A stretch of 8,845 nucleotides of DNA from Candidatus Omnitrophota bacterium (GTDB lineage: Bacteria; Omnitrophota; Gorgyraeia; Gygaellales; Profunditerraquicolaceae). Made by a program: the position numbers and the translations under genes. Shown piece after piece: positions 5,497-8,845 of this stretch (within the stretch, counting starts at the first letter, position 1; the number at the start of each line of letters is the position of its first letter). The stretch covers positions 1 through 8,845 of the forward strand of contig VGKF01000023.1 in assembly GCA_016867175.1 (NCBI GenBank). Reading direction: 5' to 3'. Below the pieces are notes generated by a model that saw only the letters and a program-made list of their open reading frames with translations, was not told where the DNA came from and did no database searches.

Positions 5497-6003
5497 ATAA
5501 AAAGGTCTATACGCATAAACGATAAGATACGAGTCCCGCAGGTACGTCTAGTAGGGCCGGAAGGTAACCAATTAGGCGTGGTGCCTATACAGAAGGCGCT
5601 GGAGATAGCCAATCAATATGAACTGGATTTGGTGGAGGTAGCTGCGCAGGCCAGCCCTCCAGTCTGCCGTATCATAGATTTCAGCAAGTTTAAATATGAC
5701 CAGGAGAAAAAAGAACGCGAGGCCAAAAAACATCAACACCAGGTGCATATCAAGGAAATCCGCTTAAAGCCAAATATCGACGACCACGATTACCAGGTAA
5801 AGCTCAGGCAGGCAATCGGGTTCCTCAAAAAAAAGGATAAAGTGAAAGTCAGTCTTTTTTTCAGGGGCCGGCAGATGGAGCATATGGATTTAGGTAAAAA
5901 GATATTAGACAGGTTTATCGTTGATACGCATAACGATGGGCAGATAGAGAAAGACACGAGCCTTGAAGGCAGGATTATGTCTTTCGTGATTGCCCCAAAA
6001 TGA
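5497..6003 (+). CDS. infC: Translation initiation factor IF-3, probable AUA start
   Basis: IF3 binds the 30S subunit, prevents 50S joining and proofreads start codons and initiator tRNA. With the AUA start the protein is 168 aa, a usual length. The IF3-N signature is VPQVRLVGPEGNQLG (13-27) and SPPVCRIIDFSKFKY (53-67). A Lys/Glu-rich linker helix follows at about 67-83. The IF3-C domain has KEIRLKP (86-92), DYQVKLRQAIGFL and FRGRQMEH (122-129), ending VIAPK. The frame is open to GTG 5488, but that codon overlaps the SD. The family N-terminus (IxKxxRxNxxIRVPxVR) matches IKRSIRINDKIRVPQVR from 5497. infC starts at AUU in E. coli, and IF3 represses its own non-canonical start; the same feedback is inferred here. 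ACG at 5494 is the alternative. Confidence 0.93.
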   Translation: MKRSIRINDKIRVPQVRLVGPEGNQLGVVPIQKALEIANQYELDLVEVAAQASPPVCRIIDFSKFKYDQEKKEREAKKHQHQVHIKEIRLKPNIDDHDYQVKLRQAIGFLKKKDKVKVSLFFRGRQMEHMDLGKKILDRFIVDTHNDGQIEKDTSLEGRIMSFVIAPK

Positions 6004-6031
6004 AGCCACATGGTTTAATAATGGAGCGCAG

Positions 6032-6069
6032 TCCCGCCCGCCCCGCAAAGCGTAGGGCTGGGTGCGGGA
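6032..6069 (+). promoter_or_regulatory. Strong multi-step hairpin between infC and rpmI
   Basis: In the 85-base infC-rpmI gap the RNA can fold as TCCCGC (6032-6037) with GCGGGA (6064-6069), then CC with GG, GCCC (6040-6043) with GGGC (6055-6058), and CGC/GCG closing an AAA loop (6044-6052), with a TA bulge at 6053-6054. No T-tract follows, so it is not a typical terminator. It ends about 8 bases before the rpmI SD region, which suits a translational operator, possibly for L20, which autoregulates this operon in other bacteria. Alternatively it is a dispersed GC-rich palindrome or an RNase processing site. Confidence 0.55.
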
Positions 6070-6088
6070 TAAAAAGAAGAGGTATGAA

Positions 6089-6289
6089 ATGTTAAAATTA
6101 AAAACCAGAAAAGGAGTCTCCAAAAGGCTGCGTTTAACCAAGAAGGGCAAGGTCAAGTATTCCCCTTGCGGGAAGAGCCACCTTCTTTCCAGCAAGACTA
6201 CGGCCCGGCTCAGGCGCTTAAGGCGCGCCAAGACCGTAGAAGGTAAAAAAGATATAAAATACATCAAAAGAATGTTACCATATGGTTAA
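6089..6289 (+). CDS. rpmI: 50S ribosomal protein L35
   Basis: A small basic protein of the large ribosomal subunit. With the ATG at 6089 the product is 66 aa, the normal size, and begins MLKLKTRKGVSKRLRLT, matching the family start M-x-K-[ML]-K-T-[RK]-[KS]. GKSHLL (28-33) and the C-terminal IKRMLPYG match the L35 pattern. The frame is open upstream to a GTG at 6062, but that start lies inside the infC-rpmI hairpin and would add nine residues that the family lacks. A purine-rich AAGAAGAGG (6074-6082) serves as SD 6 bases before the ATG. Its neighbours infC and rplT form the classic IF3-L35-L20 order. Confidence 0.95.
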   Translation: MLKLKTRKGVSKRLRLTKKGKVKYSPCGKSHLLSSKTTARLRRLRRAKTVEGKKDIKYIKRMLPYG

Positions 6290-6308
6290 AAAGAAGGAGT
6301 GCAAGTAA

Positions 6309-6656
6309 ATGGCTAAAGTCAAACACAGTGTTGCAACCAGAAAAAGAAAGAAAAGAACGCTAAAGCAAGCCAAGGGGTTTTGGGGCGATCGTAGTAAGCA
6401 ATATCAGCAGGCGCGCCGCGCGCTTATGCATGCGCTTGTCTATGCCTATCGTGACCGGCGCAATAAGAAACGGGAGATCCGGCGTCTATGGGTTGTGCGT
6501 ATTAATGCTGCTTGCCGCCAGGCCGGGATTACCTATAGTGCGTTTATCAGCGGCCTTAAGAAGAATAAAATCACCTTGGACCGAAAGGTCTTAGCTGAAC
6601 TTGCGGTACGGGACAGCAAGGCCTTTGGTAAGTTGCTAGAGTTGATCAAGAAATAA
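6309..6656 (+). CDS. rplT: 50S ribosomal protein L20
   Basis: A primary 23S rRNA-binding protein needed for early 50S assembly, and in E. coli and Bacillus the translational or transcriptional repressor of the infC-rpmI-rplT operon. The 115-aa product shows the family pattern throughout: KQAKGFWGDRSKQYQQA, YAYRDRRNKKREIRRLWVVRINAACR, YSAFISGLKKNKITLDRKVLAELAV. The basic, extended N-terminus and the C-terminal helical domain are both complete. The start is supported by AAGGAG (6294-6299) 9 bases upstream. In many bacteria pheS comes next, but here a K+ transport operon follows after 15 bases with no visible terminator. Confidence 0.97.
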   Translation: MAKVKHSVATRKRKKRTLKQAKGFWGDRSKQYQQARRALMHALVYAYRDRRNKKREIRRLWVVRINAACRQAGITYSAFISGLKKNKITLDRKVLAELAVRDSKAFGKLLELIKK

Positions 6657-6671
6657 AGAAAGGCCAGCGCC

Positions 6672-7316
6672 ATGTATACCATAATAGTGGGTTGCGGTAG
6701 GGTAGGTTCGGAACTCGCCAAGTTGCTATCTACCGAAAACCACGATGTGGTGGTCATCGATAGAATCCCTGCGTCTCTTGAACGCCTCGGCGATACCTTT
6801 AACGGGACTACTTTAGTAGGGAATGGTTTTAACCTGAACCTATTGAAACAGGCCGGTATTGAAAAGAGCCATGCCTTTTGCGCAGTAACCAACGGCGATA
6901 ATACTAATCTGATCTGCGCCCAGGTAGCCAAAAAGATATTCAAGGTGCCCAAGGTATTGGCGCGCGTTTATGACCCGCAGCGGGCGCATATCTATGCTGC
7001 CCTAGGACTAGATATTATAAGCGGGACTACGCTTTTTGCCTCTATGCTAAGAGACAAGATTATCGAGAGCCGCTTCTCCAGTTATTTAATAGAAACGAAA
7101 GACCTGGGAGTTATTGAGATAGAAGTTAAAAAAGACCTGGCAGGTAAGACCGTAGAAGAGTTTAATATACCGGGCGAATTTTTAGTAGTAGCGATAAGGC
7201 GCCTGGAAGGCGTAAGTATCCCCAGCCCTACTACAACATTGAAGGCAAAGGATATTCTCATGGCAGCGGTGCGGGTAGCAAGTCTAGAGAAGATAAAGGA
7301 TAGGTTCGGGCTTTAA
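6672..7316 (+). CDS. trkA: Trk K+ uptake regulatory subunit TrkA, first copy
   Basis: Cytosolic RCK protein that binds NAD(H) or other nucleotides and gates the TrkH channel-like K+ transporter. At 214 aa it has one RCK_N Rossmann domain (about 1-118) with GCGRVG (7-12) and the beta-2 Asp30 that binds the ribose of NAD, plus VARVYDP-like LARVYDP (96-102), and one RCK_C domain (about 136-214) with GKTVEEFNIPGEFLVVAIRR. E. coli TrkA (458 aa) contains two such pairs, so this gene and the next together correspond to one long TrkA, or each may form its own ring. The start has AAGAAAGG about 8 bases upstream. Adjacent trkA and trkH genes confirm the role. Confidence 0.9.
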   Translation: MYTIIVGCGRVGSELAKLLSTENHDVVVIDRIPASLERLGDTFNGTTLVGNGFNLNLLKQAGIEKSHAFCAVTNGDNTNLICAQVAKKIFKVPKVLARVYDPQRAHIYAALGLDIISGTTLFASMLRDKIIESRFSSYLIETKDLGVIEIEVKKDLAGKTVEEFNIPGEFLVVAIRRLEGVSIPSPTTTLKAKDILMAAVRVASLEKIKDRFGL

Positions 7317-7334
7317 ACCGGAGAGAGGCAAGCC

Positions 7335-7997
7335 ATGCACATCGTGATCATAGGCGCAGGCAAAGTAGGATATTTTTTAGCCAAGAGGCTGATCGCGAGC
7401 AAACACACGGTTAGCGTGGTGGATAAAGATAAATTAATCTGCGAAGAGATAGCCAAGCAACTTGAGATCTTAGTGATTAATGGCGACGGCTGTGACCCGC
7501 GTATCTTAGAGGAGGCCGGGATCAAGCGCGCGGATGTGGTAGCCGCGGTTACTGGAGACGATGAAGATAATCTGATTATTTGTCAGTTGAGCAAAGAGAT
7601 TTTTAGCGTGCGGCGTGCTGTCGGCAGGGTCAATAACCCGGATAACGAATACACCTTTACAGAGTTAGGTGTTGATGTGCCTATTGATTCCACCAAGATT
7701 ATCGCCAAGATTATAGAAGAGGAGGTCTCCTTCTCCGACTTTGTTAATCTGATGAGTTTTAAGAGAGGCAAGCTCTCTATCGTGCGCGTAGACCTGCCCA
7801 AAGACTCCCCTGTTATTAATAAACAAGTCCATGATATCGGCTGGCCGGATAATTCAGTATTGGTCTCTATCGTGCGCGGTGAAGAGGTGATTATCCCTAA
7901 GGGGAACACAATATTGCAGGCCGCAGACGATATCATTGCCTTGACGGTGATAGGCAACGAACCGCAGCTGCTTGAGCTTTTGGCAGGTAAACTATGA
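7335..7997 (+). CDS. trkA: Trk K+ uptake regulatory subunit TrkA, second copy
   Basis: Second 220-aa RCK protein: RCK_N (about 1-118) with GAGKVG (7-12) and Asp30, GRVNNPDN (97-104) and LGVDVPIDST (111-120), then RCK_C (about 137-220) with VSIVRGEEVIIPKGNTILQAADDIIALTV, the usual end of this domain. It has the same fold and size as the previous gene but the sequence is clearly diverged, so this is not a recent duplication. GGAGAGAGG (7320-7328) lies 6 bases before the ATG. Its stop overlaps the start of the 39-codon ORF as ATGA (7994-7997). The pair probably forms a hetero- or homo-oligomeric gating ring under TrkH; which copy binds nucleotide in the cell cannot be told from sequence. Confidence 0.92.
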   Translation: MHIVIIGAGKVGYFLAKRLIASKHTVSVVDKDKLICEEIAKQLEILVINGDGCDPRILEEAGIKRADVVAAVTGDDEDNLIICQLSKEIFSVRRAVGRVNNPDNEYTFTELGVDVPIDSTKIIAKIIEEEVSFSDFVNLMSFKRGKLSIVRVDLPKDSPVINKQVHDIGWPDNSVLVSIVRGEEVIIPKGNTILQAADDIIALTVIGNEPQLLELLAGKL

Positions 7998-8113
7998 AGA
8001 TAAAATCACTAGTCCTCAGGCCTGTCTTAGGAATAGGCGTTGAGATTTTATATGCCCTAGCGATAATGCTGGCAGGATTTATAATCTGCCTGGCCTTATC
8101 TATCTCCAGATGA
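7994..8113 (+). CDS. Small hydrophobic ORF (39 aa) between trkA and trkH
   Basis: I do not recognise this gene. It encodes 39 residues: a short basic start (MKIKSLVLRP), one strongly hydrophobic stretch from about residue 11 to 37 (VLGIGVEILYALAIMLAGF then IICLALSIS, interrupted by Glu17) and a final Arg. This predicts one membrane-spanning helix with the N-terminus probably in the cytosol. It starts in an ATGA overlap with the trkA stop and ends in a second ATGA overlap with the trkH start at 8110. As trkH has no SD of its own, translation of this ORF is probably needed for trkH expression. By analogy with KdpF, a 29-aa membrane peptide of the Kdp K+ pump, it may be a small transporter subunit, but this is inference. 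It could also be only a coupling leader peptide. Confidence 0.6.
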   Translation: MKIKSLVLRPVLGIGVEILYALAIMLAGFIICLALSISR

Positions 8114-8845
8114 TTCTTAAGCCCACCCGGGAAGACGTAAAGAATATCGGCTATTACCTCGGGAAGATTATAATCGGCCTAGCCTTGACCATGCTGGTGC
8201 CGGCCATACTTGCGCTAGCCTGCGCAGAACTCAACCCCGCCTTAGATTTTATCATCGCAATAGAGATAGCCCTGCTTTTTGGGTTTCTGCTGACGCAGCT
8301 TTGTTTTACCGAACAGGACCTTAACTGGATGCAGGGGATGATCGTAGTCTCGCTCTCCTGGATAGTGGCCATGCTTCTGGGCGCGATACCTCTTTATTTA
8401 AGCGGCCACTGGAAATCCTATCTTGATGCCTGTTTTGATGCCATGTCAGGATTCGCCACCACTGGGCTAACCTTGGTACAGGACCTAGACCACCTCTCGC
8501 TTTCGCATAACCTCTGGCGGCACCTGATTATGTTTATCGGGGGCCAGGGTATCGTGATTGTTGTGCTCTCCTTTTTTGTGAAAAGCCGCTCAGGCGCCTT
8601 TAAAATGTATGTAGGGGAGGCGCGCGAAGAGAGGATTATGCCTAATATAGTGCATACCAGCCGTTTTATCTGGACGGTAAGCGTCGTATTTCTTTTGTTA
8701 GGCACCCTGGCCTTAGGGTTAGTTGGTGTATTAAACGGAATGAAGGCGGGGAACGCCCTTTTCCACGGGGCTTGCGTATTTATGGCCGCCTTTGATACCG
8801 GGGGGTTCACTCCCCAGTCGCAAAACATGCTGTATTATCACAGCC
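8110..8845 (+). CDS. trkH: Trk K+ transporter membrane subunit TrkH, N-terminal half (3' truncated)
   Basis: Membrane protein that conducts K+ and is gated by TrkA. An open frame runs from ATG 8110 to the window end (245 residues seen; the family has about 450-490). The N-terminus MILKPTREDVKNIGYYLGK leads into hydrophobic helices, starting at about residues 18-40 and 47-66. The first pore loop carries the selectivity-filter sequence SGFATTG (113-119), followed by the MFIGGQGIVIV helix characteristic of TrkH. A second pore region lies at FHGACVFMAAFDTGGFTP (218-235). The start overlaps the stop of the 39-codon ORF (ATGA) and has no SD, which suggests translational coupling. KtrB-type subunits are related, but the GGQG helix and long N-terminal helices favour TrkH. 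Confidence 0.93.
   Translation, partial: MILKPTREDVKNIGYYLGKIIIGLALTMLVPAILALACAELNPALDFIIAIEIALLFGFLLTQLCFTEQDLNWMQGMIVVSLSWIVAMLLGAIPLYLSGHWKSYLDACFDAMSGFATTGLTLVQDLDHLSLSHNLWRHLIMFIGGQGIVIVVLSFFVKSRSGAFKMYVGEAREERIMPNIVHTSRFIWTVSVVFLLLGTLALGLVGVLNGMKAGNALFHGACVFMAAFDTGGFTPQSQNMLYYHS

Noticed and set aside
6062..6088. GTG start extending rpmI by nine codons.
   Set aside because: The codon is buried in the infC-rpmI hairpin, has no SD, and L35 proteins normally start where the ATG at 6089 does.
6533..6952. Long minus-strand ORFs opposite rplT/trkA, trkA and trkH (also 7583-7957 and 8418-8828).
   Set aside because: They are shadows of well-supported + strand genes, have no SD or recognisable domain, and read as antisense of conserved protein motifs.

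Overview
The window is a densely packed stretch of bacterial chromosome in which every supported gene lies on the + strand. The content is almost all core housekeeping: chromosome partitioning, nucleotide metabolism, RNA polymerase omega, coenzyme A synthesis, three tRNAs, threonyl-tRNA synthetase, IF3, ribosomal proteins L35 and L20, and a Trk-type K+ uptake operon. Strong Shine-Dalgarno (SD) sequences, ATGA overlaps and intergenic gaps of about 10-20 bases fit a streamlined free-living or episymbiotic bacterium of roughly 45-50% GC. The split CoaC, the short threonyl-tRNA synthetase and the small HTH/LAGLIDADG-like protein suggest an uncultivated lineage; Omnitrophota is my best guess, from general impression only and with low confidence.

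Layout: (1) 1-125, the 3' end of a ParB-like protein; (2) 125-2840, an apparent operon ndk - yicC - gmk - rpoZ - coaC, of which yicC-gmk-rpoZ-coaBC is a familiar bacterial order, here with only the CoaC half of coaBC; (3) 2848-3162, tRNA-Cys(GCA), tRNA-Leu(UAA) and tRNA-Val(GAC), with a perfect 11-bp inverted repeat between the first two; (4) 3176-3773, an AT-rich HTH/LAGLIDADG-like gene starting 13 bases after tRNA-Val, whose C-terminus appears to be frameshifted; (5) 3764-6656, the classic thrS - infC - rpmI - rplT translation operon; (6) 6672-8845, two trkA genes, a 39-codon hydrophobic ORF and the 5' part of trkH.

How the genes work together: blocks 2 and 5 supply transcription and translation. 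yicC, gmk and rpoZ serve RNA turnover, GDP supply and RNA polymerase assembly. thrS, infC, rpmI and rplT are a set known in other bacteria for autoregulation by IF3 and L20, and two local features fit that mode of control. infC has no usable ATG/GTG/TTG after its SD and probably starts at AUA. A strong hairpin sits between infC and rpmI, just upstream of the rpmI SD. Block 6 encodes a K+ channel-like transporter (TrkH) and its nucleotide-sensing RCK regulatory ring (TrkA), split over two genes.

The least expected elements are the 39-aa single-pass membrane microprotein coupled by ATGA overlaps to both trkA and trkH, the frameshifted LAGLIDADG-like gene whose restored frame would run into the thrS start, and the non-canonical infC start. 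No CRISPR array, insertion sequence, rRNA or defence system is visible, and no stretch over 300 bases is empty.
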